NCBI GenBank assembly: GCA_947646735.1
Contig: CANTFK010000836.1
Span: 1-64,000 of the forward strand
Source of the DNA: Peronospora farinosa
Taxonomy: Eukaryota > Oomycota > Peronosporomycetes > Peronosporales > Peronosporaceae
DNA length: 64,000 nt
Reading direction: 5' to 3'
Part shown: one piece after another, positions 12,091 to 23,351 of the stretch
Layout of the letters: every line of letters starts with the position of its first letter
Numbering within the stretch: position 1 is the first letter of the stretch
Made by a program: the position numbers and the translations under genes
Notes under the pieces: generated by a model
What the model was told of the DNA's origin: nothing
Databases searched by the model: none
Seen by the model: the letters and a program-made list of their open reading frames with translations, nothing else

Positions 12091-12530
12091 TGCGATGACT
12101 AGGCTGACAGATCAGTGATCCAATTTGCTCTAGTATACATAGCATGACTCGCAGCTTGTTCTTTCGAGAGAAAAATCTAGATGGAGTAAGCACATGCTGA
12201 CTTTAGAACGTTCCACCTTGTAACACCTAGCGCTGTACGAGGGTGTCCTTTTCTTGTATATTGGCGCCGAAATCTTTTGATGCCTAAGTGCAGTCACGGC
12301 TGTGTGCTATATAAAACCATGTGATCTTCATTTTTCATATTGACACAGTCCTAAAGCTTGAAATATTTCAATAAACTACAAAACTCTGAATGATCGCAAC
12401 ATTTAGAGTTTTAATATAGTGGTGTACATTCCATAGGAATATGTGGTGCACACCACCAGGGGGAGGATCACAGCAAATAATATGCCAGTCTTAGTAAAAG
12501 CAGCACCAAGCGGCATACGAAGCTGTAGCC

Positions 12531-14505
12531 ATGATCGACCCATCGAAGGACAAGTTTGCATACTTTAAAGATAATATCCAGACAGAAGAGGACAAGGTGT
12601 GTCGTCGTGAGTAGTTTTTACTCCATATGAATGTTAATTTGTAGCTTAAAATTATCTTTTTTATTACTAAAATAGGAGGAATTTGACGCTAGTCAATATT
12701 ACTACAATCGAGACGAGTTGACAAACTCCAAGAACTTAAATACAAGCAACGGATTGAGCAATAGCGGGGGTCCACACTTGAGTCTTTCTAGTTTTCATTC
12801 CATGGCCAATGGCCTCGGGGTAGTACCTTTAGACATGGACGTTTCAGGTCCGAATTAGATCGTAAAAAGGCTAGTTTTAAAGTCATGATGAGGCTAATTT
12901 GTAGCTACGATGTTATTTATGATAGAATCTACCTTGGTACAGCTAGATAGCCCCTATTCGAGCTATAGTGGTGGTCTCATGCAAGGAGGACCGAGTTCAG
13001 TGAGTTGCAGTTCTTTTAGTTTGTTGGGAGGAGTTTTTTAGACTAATTTTGTGCTTTTTGGGATTCTTCTTTAGTTTTTAGGTGTTGCTGGTGTCGAACG
13101 CTTGCAAGTGGGAGCAGCTGCTATGCCTCCGACGCACGAGCTGCACCGGATCAGCTCTGGTGAGCTAAAACGTGTCCTGTTTGTTGCTGTTTTAGAAGAT
13201 TGAAAAGACTTAGGGAGACTTTGATGATGCAGGACGGGGTTTTCAGCTGCAGACAGAGAATAAAGGGCCTGATATGTCCGAGTTCCCTGCTCTGGGTTCC
13301 AGGTAAATTGACTGGCAACTGCTGTCTTTAATTCTACTGGTAAAGCTTTAAACTTACGAGAAAGTGAATTGTGTAGGATGAGCTCCTTATCACTGGAATC
13401 AAGCTTTGAAGGCTCGGTCGCTGACCGCATGAGGGCCCAACCCTCCGAGTTTGTCATTCAGAAGGAAGACTTTCCTGCGCTCTCGACGTTTGGACCTGGT
13501 GCCAGCGAAAAAAGCCCCATGCAACCATCGGCAGAGTTGAAGAGACACTCGAGCTTTACTTCATCGACTGCAGATGGTATGCTGTCCTCACGGCTGGAAC
13601 AGCAGAAGGGTGGCACATCGATAGGTAGCCGTGCCGGCGGGCCAGTAATGGGGACAGGAGTTAGCGGCAGCGTAAATCTAGGGACTGAAGCGTTCAATCA
13701 TTTTCGTGCGCCGCGTCAAGACAAACAGGCTACTGAAAAGACTAGTAATGGCGAGCTAGACCCGAGCAACCAGTACGGGCTTCTCGGAATGCTGCACACC
13801 ATCATCCGTCCAGGCAGAGACTCAAGGAAGAACTTAGCAATGGGTTGCGATCTTACGTCCCTCGGACTAAACCTTAACTCGGCAGAGTACGTTCTCTAGC
13901 ATTAAGATACTTTCTGTTAAAGGTCCGGACTAATCCGTCGTCACTTATTGCCTTATACTAGACCGCTGCATCCGACATTTGCATCTCCATGGGCTGAGGA
14001 GCAGTTGACGAAGGAACCGCAATTCTCGTTGCCGACATGTTACTACAATCAACCACCGGTGCTCAAGACGACGCATTTGTCCAAGTTTCATCTTGAGACA
14101 CTGTTCTTCATTTTCTACTCAATGCCTAAGGACGTGTTACAAGCCTACGCTGCCCAGGAATTGTATAGCCGCGAGTGGCGGTACCATGCCGAGCTGAAGA
14201 CCTGGTTGAAACGCGCGTCTTCAGCTGATGCTTCTCTTGTGAGCAGCCATTCAAGCTCGCCGGCTGGTGGCACAAGTACTGGAGCATCAGCAGGCGCGAG
14301 TGCCAATGGCAGTATTGGCTCGATTGGAAGCGCGATGGGGTCTGGTGCAGGACCTTCATTAGCAAACAGCTCACTTGCGCCGCAGTTCCTGTTTTTTGAC
14401 ACTGTCATATGGGAACGACGTGTCTTCACGGGGAACATCAACTCCATAAGTGCTGGTCTATTGGGTGAAGAGGAGATTCGGGTGAAGTTTAACGCGTCTT
14501 CGTAA
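12531..14505 (+). CDS. NOT2: CCR4-NOT complex subunit 2 (NOT2/CNOT2-like)
   Basis: The gene encodes a NOT2 homologue, a scaffold subunit of the CCR4-NOT complex that controls mRNA deadenylation and transcription. The proposed model has six exons: 12531-12596, 12676-12819, 12943-12999, 13214-13302, 13377-13886 and 13962-14505. All introns are GT...AG and the total is 1410 bp, giving 469 residues. The family signature is in the C-terminal half: NQYGLLGMLHTIIRP, LAMGCDLTSLGLNLNS, then LHPTFASPWAEE across the last intron, KFHLETLFFIFYSMP, AAQELYSREWRYHAELKTWL and FFDTVIWERR. These match the NOT2/3/5 domain, with a low-complexity Ser/Gly/Ala insert (about 14225-14375) that most homologues lack. 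The N-terminal half is disordered, with two DFPALS/EFPALG motifs. The first ATG is preceded by an in-frame stop. Exons 1-4 are less certain than 5-6. Confidence 0.88.
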
Positions 14506-14985
14506 TATACCACGCATCACGACCACCAGTTCAGCGGCTCTACGCGATAACTACATTGGTTTGTTCTGGTTGTGTTGTGTGTCACCACGGCTTGCCTAAT
14601 TGGTATAAGGTAAAGGAGCAAGCTGTTTGACCGAGTGTGTATCAGGTGGCAAGGCTTTGCTGTTGCATTTTGCTGTTGCATACCTGTAAAATCCACATCA
14701 CTTCAGCTATGATGTTTGCTGTAAAGTGTGTTAGGAATGCCAGGGAAGAGCGGAGTGCAGCTGATCCAGGTAGACTTTCGATCGTCTACAGGTAGCGGCG
14801 CACTGACGCTTCTCCTCTCTGTATTCTATTGTGTCATTTGATGCCTTCCTGTCCATGCAGTACTTTCTTTCCTGGGCCTCACTTTCGCGCCTGCTCTGTC
14901 GCAGTATGCAGAGGCTGCCTGTCATTCACCATTTGCAAGAACTTTAAATCAGGGGTGCAAGTGGACTACACCTTTCGACTTGCGC

Positions 14986-16734
14986 TCACCGAGAGTCATC
15001 CACGATCTGCTTACCACCAAGAGCAAGCTCCAGCTGCTTCAGACGCTCTTGTTGCACCTGCATGCATGCGACGAGCTCCAGTTTTTCGGCCTCCAGCTTC
15101 TTCACTTGTGCGGCACTGTTTGCAGCTTTCTGCGTGAGTCGAGCCTCGGCTGCAGCGTGCTTTTGTTCAAGTGCTGTGACTTTGACTGTAGTCTCGAGCG
15201 TGAACTCGTTTTCCCGCTTGGTTTGGCTTCGCTTCGCACTTTCCAATTGGGTTCGTAGTGTTCTGTAGTCAAGGTACGATCAAAAGTGAGCTACCGCATG
15301 ACATCTAGCGTTTGGTTAGGCATTAATGGACTTACTGAGTCTCGCGTTGACTGTTGACTACGATAGCGTGCATTCGAGCACGGAGCCGGGTGTGTTTCGG
15401 TGCAGCCGCCTTCTTCATTGGCATCCTTTTGCTTCTGCAGACAACCGCTAGACAATGACTCCACCCCTTCGTCTTCATATACCGGAGCTGACCATCGTCT
15501 AGTTTGGTTGTTCTCTAGCTCATTCTCCCGTGTCGAGAAAAGGTCTATCTGCGTTGACGACGATGTCTCCTTCATAAAGTCCATTTCGTGATCATCCTCA
15601 TGCCCATTTTCACGGATCAAGCTTTGAAGCTCGATGATTTTCTGTAACAATACGAAGGGGTCAGCCACTTCGCGGCAAACTATGACCTATCAAGGTGGCA
15701 GATGATGTACCTTTTGCATGAGGTGCTGTTCGGATGCGCGACGCTTTTTCTCATGCTCAAGACTCTTGACAAGCAGCGCTACCTGTTGGCGCAGCATCAT
15801 GACTTCATCGATAATCTCGTCTTCTTCTTCGTCTGACGGGATCAACTGGTCAGAAAATCGACCGATCGGAATCGGACTGCTGGATTGACTGCTGCAGTTG
15901 CTACTGCTTTCGTAACTACCAAATTCCGTGGCCGCAAATGTTGGAGAGCACCATTGATACGAAGCAGTATCGGCGGCAGGGTCTCGCTTTTCGAATGAAC
16001 TTTTTCACTGCTGGCGAATGCTCTCGGACTATGCACCATGGCTACAACAGAAGCTGAAGCACACCGACGACGAGGGCTACCGATTGGTGAACCAGGTGCA
16101 GACGGTATTGCCAGCAATCGTTTCAACACAGAACGGGGCACTCCTCCGGCTTGCGGTTCCTGCATCTGACGGACTGGGAGATCACTATTGTTTCCCCACG
16201 CTACCGTCATCCGCGAGCGATGATAGTCGGCCTTCTTTGGTGGCCAACTGCAGCCCCGGTCCTTTCCTTCCGAAGTTTCGTCGATGACGGATTCAGGCTT
16301 CGTCGTGGACATCATATATCCCTTTGCCCACACTACCGATCCATTTAACGGCTCCATGCTTAACTCCCTTCTGCGATCGAAAGGTGTTCGGGCGTTGGCG
16401 TGAATGGATAAATTGACAGGGACTGCTTTGGTAGACCTACGTTTTCCTCTCGATGTGACCCTAAAGCTCGAGAAACGTCCGAACGACCCTAGATCGAGCT
16501 TACCAGCTGAAGGGTGCAAAACGGAGTGTGGTTGTCCTGTAAAAAGTTTTGACCCGAGAAAATGCTGATCGCTTTGTACTGTCTGCTAGTTATTCGCAAC
16601 CAACGTGCGAAGGTGTTTTCGGGAAGTTGCAGGGCAAGCGTCAGACTTGGCTCTTTTGCAAAGCTTCCACCAGTCGTGCATGATATTCCGACCCGAAGGC
16701 GGAATTCGACGCGGCTAAAAATGATCGAACACAA
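14986..16734 (-). CDS. Multi-exon coiled-coil protein, family not recognised
   Basis: Minus-strand coding blocks follow one another here. The block 16519-15918 is basic and Ser/Pro-rich (for example SPGSPIGSPRRR-like residues near 16050). A likely 73-bp intron (15917-15845) leads to an acidic patch and a helical segment, PSDEEEDEIIDEVMMLRQQV. A further intron ends before KIIELQSLIRENG (15653). The last block, 15259-14986, is a strong coiled coil (VTALEQKHAAAEARLTQKAA) ending in TAG at 14986. The first ATG in the main frame is at 16357; an upstream frame with ATG at 16734 may be an earlier exon. The join between 15330 and 15260 does not preserve frame with the obvious GTAAGT donor and CAG acceptor, so the model is incomplete or the gene is damaged. 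No known domain was recognised. Confidence 0.5.
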
Positions 16735-17749
16735 GGCGAAAAGTCACATTAGGCAGGGGTAGAGGGATCTCAACGTAAAGAGGTCGCTAGCTGCCTCTTC
16801 TTCCTTGTATGCTGAAATGCTTTGCTCGCAGCCAAATCGCACGCACCGATCTATGGGAACATTACTAGCACATTGGCCTTGCAATTGCAATAGCTTTCTA
16901 CTTGTTTTATTGCCTTAGCTCATGTTCAAGTTATATGACTGGTTCAGACCAAAGTATCTTTGCATTGATCGTTTCAAGACGTTAGAAAATCGCGAGTATT
17001 TTTCTGTTACATGCATGATGCATGACTCATGATGACACGTAAACTTCATTCACCTACATTTTATTTTCAAAGGTGTCTGAACTGTAGTTAAATACTAAAA
17101 TGCTTCATTGACTATTGTCCAAGCATTGTAGACAACATTTCTCATCCAGTGTGTCTCGGGTCATTTGGCAGTCCGTTTCTTGATAATCTTAGCTCCGGAA
17201 GTAAGAAGCATGGAAATTTCTCGATCAAGATAAATAGATCTACGCATCCTTGTATCCTATAATATTCTCTTCCGTTAAACTTCGGTACTAAGTATCTGCT
17301 GATGTCTGAATGTTCTGCTGTCTAGCGTTGGATCTGTAGAATATTCCCCAACAGACAAAGGGATCGTTACTCTACTGGGGAAGTGACTGACTGTAAAACG
17401 ACGAACGTTCGCGAGCAGATCAATGATGACACGCGACAACTGCCAGTAATACCAACACATCGACCGTCGCACCTAGACCTTATTGTAGCCATCAAGATCC
17501 ACACAAGACGAGGTTGTTGGAGGTGACCCTGCAAAAGTATTGACTACTGTGAATATGAAAACTTACGACGATGACCGACGCGATGTCGAAGAAGAAGTCT
17601 CTTAACCCCACCTTAATCGACTTGGCTTACTATTGCATGCGCTCGAGATGAATCACCACTTGTTGCTTCGTATTAGCTTTAGATGCTTAGACACAAGTGC
17701 CGTCTCGACACGTAGTCATTGTCATCGTCACTGTGAAATTTTCGCCACA
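16735..17749. other. Intergenic, no gene seen
   Basis: This is AT-rich unique sequence with only short ORFs that lack codon-like or domain-like features. It probably holds the upstream region of the minus-strand coiled-coil gene. Confidence 0.5.
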
Positions 17750-18310
17750 GACAGAGCTGATGTGCTCAAATGTGCGACTGATCTCCTCGCTTCTATGTAT
17801 TTGAACTTAGTGCTCTTGAAGCACCTTTTCGGTCTGCGCTGCGAGCTGCAAACGCTTAGACAAGTTACTAACATCCAAAGGCAAACCTTTTGCTCTTGAG
17901 TGTTTGAAACTTGTAGCGGCATTGTGATCTCCGATCTGTAAAATCCTAGACATCGCCTCAAATGGAGCCCTGGAATCGATTTGAACATTATCAACCAAGC
18001 GGTGGGGTGGACCAATTGGTGTCAGCACGGCGAAGAGGTCCTAGATACCAAGCAGATACAAAAACCATCTTACGCTCCATTGCTGCTCCTTGACCAGTAC
18101 GTTCTACTCTTGCCAAGTGGAGGTTCCTCCTTAAATCGCCGAACTTCGTGCAATAGTCAAAAGAGTAAATGTAGGAACGTCATGTATCAACGTCGTGTTC
18201 AAAGTGAAGTACTTGTTTTCATCTCTAGAGACACTAAGAGAGCGCCCCTTGCTATTCTCCTCCTGTCCTATCTGGTATTCCAAATGAAGACGAAAGGCGT
18301 AAGGATTCTT
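17750..18310 (-). pseudogene. Possible degraded coding remnant
   Basis: On the minus strand one frame runs from about 18310 to 17800 with only a few stops. It reads QIGQEENSKGRSLSVSRDEN, later LTPIGPPHRLVDNVQID and APFEAMSRILQIGDHNAATS. The residue composition is protein-like in the last 73 codons (18028-17807), but I do not recognise a family. It may be an exon plus introns or a decayed gene. It abuts the left edge of the duplicated SDR segment at 18323. Confidence 0.25.
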
Positions 18311-18322
18311 TGATACAGCATA

Positions 18323-18960
18323 AAAGCCTTCGTGATCAGCAAGTAGTCCGAGATGGAGTTCGTCATGGGTAAGAAACCTTGCCCAAGATGGCCGTCCGGA
18401 GCGAACCTGGTTCGATGATCGTCACGTCGATGCAGAATGGATCCAAATCGGTGCGCAAGGCCAAGGTAAGCCCAGCAAAAGCAAATTTGGTGGAGCCATA
18501 GATGCCTAATGTCTTGATGCCGGTCCAGGTAAATGCTGATCCGATGTTGGCTACCACACCTGAACGCTTTGCACGCATGTGAGGTAGCACAGCACGCAGA
18601 ATGCGGAATACTCCGAACACATTGGTGTTGAATAGCTGATACACCTCCTCGTCCGAGCATTCTTCGATAGCTCCGCCGAGCAAGAAAGCCGCGTTGTTTA
18701 TGAGGATGTCGATGGTACCATAGAAGCGCAGAGCTTCAGCGATCATTTTTTTGATTTCATATCATTTACTGTCATATCTAATGCCAGAGCGCGATCTCCT
18801 TGGCCCACAATATATTAAGCTTGCTATCGTCACGAGCAGTGGCAATGACACGGTCTCCACGAGCAAGCGCCGCGAGGACGATCTCCTTGCCGGAACCCGA
18901 GGAGCATGCAGTCACAAGCCACACCTTGGAGCCGCCAGCTTTACGTGATAGGTTGGTCGT
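18323..18960 (-). pseudogene. Short-chain dehydrogenase/reductase, truncated copy 1
   Basis: The minus strand encodes a classical SDR (NAD(P)-dependent oxidoreductase). It has a Rossmann start VWLVTACSSGSGKEIVLAA (variant of TGxxxGxG), DILINNAAF (NNAG-like) and the catalytic YxxxK in IYGSTKFAF. The substrate is unknown. Three defects are visible. A run of A in front of MIAEALRF puts the N-terminal block out of frame, and copy 2 shares this. No good ATG precedes the Rossmann block. The C-terminal third is missing, since homology to copy 2 ends abruptly at 18323. The missing part reappears next to protease copy 1 at 21686-21892, which fits a rearranged tandem duplication. Confidence 0.8.
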
Positions 18961-19029
18961 GATATGAAAGCAAGAAGTCCTTTTTACGAGAGAAGAATTG
19001 TGTGCGATCAGAGTTCTTTGCTTTGATGG

Positions 19030-19340
19030 CTAAAGATTGCTCCTCGCCAGCTTCTCTCTTGCTCTTCGGCAGAAAGTGGCACCTCGCGGCATAAGCGAAC
19101 CTGATGCTTTCATCAAATCCTTCTGGGCAAGGGCTTTGTGCCTAGTCCGATCAATAACTTTGCAACGCTTGAGAAGTTGTTGACGATTTACGTACAAGAA
19201 GCAACCAGTGTCAGCGAAGACGACACAGCTCATGGTAGAGGCCTTGACGACAAGTTATCGCTAAGAGCTGTTAGGACAGACGCCATCATGAACTCACCTA
19301 CAAATGCTAAGAAACATTACATTGCGAAAGAATCGCTTGG
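19030..19340. repeat. Duplicated segment upstream of SDR (copy 1)
   Basis: The segment 18323-19340 is nearly identical to 33681-34700. This part contains a 67-codon minus-strand ORF (19233-19030, start MSCVVFADTGCFLYVN) preserved in both copies. It has no recognised domain and could be chance or a 5' exon of the SDR gene. Homology stops after GAATCGCTTG at 19340. Confidence 0.6.
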
Positions 19341-20223
19341 TTGTTTTCACTTTTAAACCTTTTATGGCATTGTAATTTGCTTTTATTTGACTTCTCAATG
19401 TCTGACTCGTCACTAGAGGAAAGCAAGAAACACGTCTTCTGCGCTAACCAGGACTTTATTGCTGACTGGTCTTGCCTCTTTGAGCGGGTTGACTTGTCTA
19501 CAGAAAGCTACAAACGAGTAACTCCATCACTCGTTCATCAATAATTGATCATCAAGTAAAAGTAGCCTACGAGTTTCCTGTCATTTTCAATTCGTGGATG
19601 CAGTTTTCTTCATCTTGGTGCGTTTGGCGTATCTCTGATTAGTACGTGGCTCTGTGTGTTCCATTGTGAGATATCTCAAAACGAAGCGTGTAAATTGTTG
19701 AATGCTGTTGGGCGGCAACTTCTGCAATGGATACAAAATGCTACATGAAAGGAAAAGATCAAAGCTTCAGGGGTCAGAGCAGCTCCTTCACTTGCTTCTA
19801 TTTACTGACAATGTGCAACGTCATTATTCGTACAGAAGTCGAAAGATGAAATGCATTGCAATCAGTTGATTCAATGGAGCTTCTATCAAGAAATACATTT
19901 GCCTTTCCAAATATAGTTTACGAATATATAATTAGTAAGATCCCTTACACTAGTATATTCTCAAGCTTCAATCAAAACGCCATCCATCATAAATAGACGG
20001 ATAGATTAATCTTAACGAGTGCATGATGCAGAAGCTCTTTACCTAATTGTTTCTAGCTAGATGAAGAGGAGGAACAAACCATCCATTTGAACAGTTACCA
20101 CTTCAGTCTTGAAACACAAAAAGCTTCTCCCTTCAATCACTTCGTAATGATCAACAACGAAATGGTAAAACAACCAAACAGCATCACGACACTCTCAAAT
20201 TTGCTTCCTTCCATTTTCTCAAG
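19341..20223. other. Duplication seams and upstream region of protease copy 1
   Basis: No gene is seen. The stretch 19540-19755 is repeated at 22640-22846 plus 30874 onwards, and inverted near 62640-62850. It contains the uninterrupted sequence GCAATGGATACAAAATGC (GATAC at 19730-19734) into which Gypsy-1 inserted in the paralogous copy. From 19756 the sequence matches 31456 onwards, the 5' flank of protease copy 2. CTTCCTTCCATTTTCTC just before the ATG is a pyrimidine-rich start region. Confidence 0.6.
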
Positions 20224-21559
20224 ATGCAGTGGGCTTTTGCACTCCTTCTAGCTGCTGTTGCAACTGTTGATGTCGTCGCACAGACAACAGGTCAACAAGT
20301 GGAAATCCTTATCGGTGCCGGGTGCAAGTTTTCCAACTACTCAACACTGCCAATAGCGATTGGAAAAGAGCCTTCTTATCTCCTCAAGCTCGACCCTGGG
20401 CTCGGGAAGGGCATCTACCTACTGCATTTCACGCAATTCAATCTACCAGAAACCGACGTACTGGTATTGAGAGCGTCTAATGATCCGATTACGACACCAC
20501 CGGTGGCAATACTAGCGGGGAAGAACGCAACGGGAACGTTTTACTCTACTGCGATATCGGGAGATGGAGTGAAGCTGGAGCTTTTCAAGTCATCAGTTCC
20601 GGACACGACCAATTCGACTTCGTGTCGAGGCTTTGCCGTTGATGGCCTGCTCTTTTCTCCGAAAGAGCTGGTAGATGAGGCTCAGCATCGGCAAGTAGCT
20701 GTCAAAGTGCCTTTGGCCAACCGTGCCAACATGACAGACAGCGACGACGACGACGACAGCGTCAATAAGGAAAGTGTCTGTGGCGCAGACGAATCTGTAG
20801 AAGCTGCTTGTGCGCCCAGTGCTACGAACAGTGCGGAAGGAGCAGTCATGCTGGCCAAGTCGCACTCCGTGGCTCGACTTTCAATCATCAAAGAGAATGG
20901 CATGTTAATTGCATACTGCACCGGCTGGCTGCTTGGTTGCGACGGCCACTTGATCACGAACCAGCACTGTATCGGCAGTACAGAAGACGCGATCAATACA
21001 AAGGTGGAGTTTTTCGCTCAAGCAACCAGTTGTGGAAGATAGCGAGGATTGTGATACTCGGGGTGGATGTCCAGGGTCAGTTGGCGTGACGTCTACAACA
21101 CTTGTAGCTGTGTCAGAAGCGTTAGATTATGCGGTGGTTCGACTTGATATCAACAATAGTGTTGCAGATTATGCTGGCTTGTATGAGAAGACGGGTGGCT
21201 ATCTGCAGCTCCGTGGCTCAGGAGCTGTCCTTGAAGAGAACATCTACATCCCGCAACATCCGTTGGGGTATGGCAAACGCATCGCGTGGCTACATAATGG
21301 TCAACCTGGTCGTGTCGAGTCTCTCACCGTCACGGGATGTCGTAAAAACGACGTGGGTTACTACGTGGACACGCAAGAAGGGTCGTCAGGGTCGCCGATT
21401 CTTGCCACGAGTGACAATAAGGTCATTGCGATGCATCACTGCGGCGATTGCTTAAATGGAGCTATTCCATCGCAAGCGATTATTGAGGATCTCACCGCCA
21501 AAGGCGTTCTGCCGAAATGCTCCGTCGCAGAAGAGAACAGTACAACTACAAGTGCTTAA
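20224..21559 (+). pseudogene. Secreted trypsin-like serine protease, copy 1 (frameshifted)
   Basis: This copy is nearly identical to the intact gene at 31927-33261, including the signal peptide MQWAFALLLAAVATVDVVAQ and the catalytic-domain motifs. One extra base near 21039 (TGTGGAAGATAGC here, TGTGGAGATAGC in copy 2) shifts the frame after about 270 codons, just after the catalytic His region. The Asp and Ser regions are therefore read in another frame (21040-21559). The Asp-rich loop differs slightly (DSDDDDDSVN here, DTDDDDDDDN in copy 2). The product would be a truncated protein without Asp and Ser. A sequencing or assembly indel is the alternative explanation. Confidence 0.85.
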
Positions 21560-21685
21560 ATTGAAGCAGCAGCGAAGATGTCGATAGCTTGTAGATTGGA
21601 AAGGGTTGGCAAGATCAGAAAATAACAAAACATTCTTTCGGATCCACAAACTTGTTTGGTTTATCCACTCGTCTTTAGATAAAGT

Positions 21686-21892
21686 CTACGCAGCATCTCC
21701 AGCGCCTATTTCCAGCTTCGCATTGTAGAAAATGTCGTCATGGTCCATCGAGGCTACCAGTGCAGCCCAATTATCGAATTCGCGACGGTATGCTTGCAAC
21801 ACGGCATATCTCCGATTTCCACCGCGTCTTTGCCCAAGAGCATGCGGCTGGGGATTGTCTTGCCAGAGCAACGACCGATCTTGTTGAAACAA
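21686..21892 (-). pseudogene. SDR C-terminal fragment (convergent with protease copy 1)
   Basis: The minus strand carries the SDR tail, including REFDNWAALVASMDHDD and a stop at 21686, matching 33388-33570 in copy 2. An insertion or rearrangement at about 21893 cuts it off. The tail-to-tail arrangement protease>-<SDR is the same as in copies 2 and 3. Confidence 0.75.
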
Positions 21893-22640
21893 GTTTTATA
21901 TAGTGTTATGAGTAGTGTAGAAATAGGAATCCTAGAATAGGTAATCGTAAATATACGAATTGAATCCGAGGCCGAGCCAAATCATACAATAAATACGAAA
22001 ACCAACACGCTCGAAGAACCGCCACGACAACGAAGACCAAGCCAACCACACAACGCCGACGACGATGAAGAAGACACCGAAGACGAAGAATGGCGAGCAA
22101 TAACGGAAAAGAGGAAGGAAGCAGGAGCATGCAGATCATGCCTAACTGGACGAAGTATACCCCGACCGAGTGGCCACCGCCTGCCGACGTAGTCCCGAAG
22201 GAGCCTGAAGAAGTTGACTGCCCGACGAACCGGAAGTACGGGGCGGCGGTTCAAGTACGCTCCCGGGTCATGAAGTAGTGAAAGAAGAACTTTGGGCTGG
22301 CGCAGCGCGCGATGGCGCTGCGGCCGGACACAGCAGGCATCGACACGCGAGAAGAGTTAGCAGCTCGGCGAAAACGCGGGAAGGACCGACTGGGGTAGTC
22401 AAGAAGACGCCGGAAAGGGGGAGTCAGAAGGTTGTCCTACGTGGTGGCCGGGAAGATCATCCACCCGAGTATGGTGGCGTCCAGCACTTAACGAAGACGG
22501 AAAGAGAGCGGCGCAGCTCCACCCGAGGAGGACCAGCGTAGTGAAGACGTAGAGCGCGACGATGAAGAAGAAATCGCGGAGGAGATCGACCTGACGCAAG
22601 CGGATAGCGGCGACGAGGAACCAGCCAACTGAACGCCTCA
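21893..22640 (+). pseudogene. Inserted segment with acidic-tailed ORF, copy 1 (stops)
   Basis: This roughly 750-bp GC-richer block interrupts the SDR tail and has a counterpart in copy 3 (62850-63600). From ATG 22090 it encodes a small protein that starts MASNNGKEEGSRSMQIMPNW and continues KYTPTEWPPP, then KKNFGLAQRAMALRPD and TAGIDTREELAARRKR. It then shows GKIIHPSMVAS and ends in an acidic tail, DDEEEIAEEIDLTQADSGDE. Stops interrupt the frame after VMK, after DRLG and after the SMVAS region; copy 3 lacks them. I do not recognise the family. The acidic C-terminus and basic middle suggest a nucleic-acid or chromatin-binding protein, but that is speculation. Confidence 0.5.
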
Positions 22641-22846
22641 CTCATTCATTATTTATTGATCATCAAGTATAAGTAGCCTACGAGTTTCCTGTCATTTTCA
22701 ATTCGTGGATGCAGTTTTCTTCACCTTGGTGCGTTTGGCATATTTCTGATTGGTACGTGGCTCTGTGTGTTCCATTGTGAGATATCTTCAAAACCAAGTG
22801 TGTCGATTGTTGAATGCTGTTGGGCGGCAACTTCTGCAATGGATAC

Positions 22847-23304
22847 TGTAACGGGGTGAGCCCGTTACATGATATTGACACTTATATGAAGTGTCAATAA
22901 AAATATTATTATAACTAATAATATTTGACAATATTACCTTTTCTTATAATATTGATCCTAGATCTCCTTGAAGTTGGAGATGCCCTATCATTGGTTGATA
23001 TGGGCCATCATATCAACCAACACGTTGACCAATGACCGATGGACGCGCGCAATGAGTGGAGGGCAAGTTGTCAACATACATAGTTGTAGTTTAATATAGT
23101 TAACATAGGTTATAACAGATTAGTTTTATTAGGTAGTTAACTATATTAAATACAGTTTTCTTTTCCTCTACTTCTAAGCGTATCGTTTAGAAGTAAAGCT
23201 TCCTCTGCTCACGTGTACGTGAGGTTTTGAGGCACCTGCTTTCACTGTAATCAGTAAAAGTAGACTATACTGTAATCGGTATAGTCGGAGGGTGCCCCAT
23301 TACA
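22847..23304 (+). repeat. Gypsy-1 5' LTR
   Basis: It starts TGTAACGGGG and ends CCCCATTACA. The last bases mirror the first, as usual for LTRs. It is followed after two bases by a primer-binding-like TGGTAGCAC (23307), which would pair with a tRNA 3' end finishing in TACCA. Confidence 0.95.
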
Positions 23305-23351
23305 CCTGGTAGCACTTCGTGGTCCGTTCAGCGACCACCACACTATCCGCT

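Noticed and set aside
13071..13697. Minus-strand ORFs of 128 and 79 codons opposite NOT2
   Set aside because: They overlap exons and introns of a well-supported plus-strand gene.
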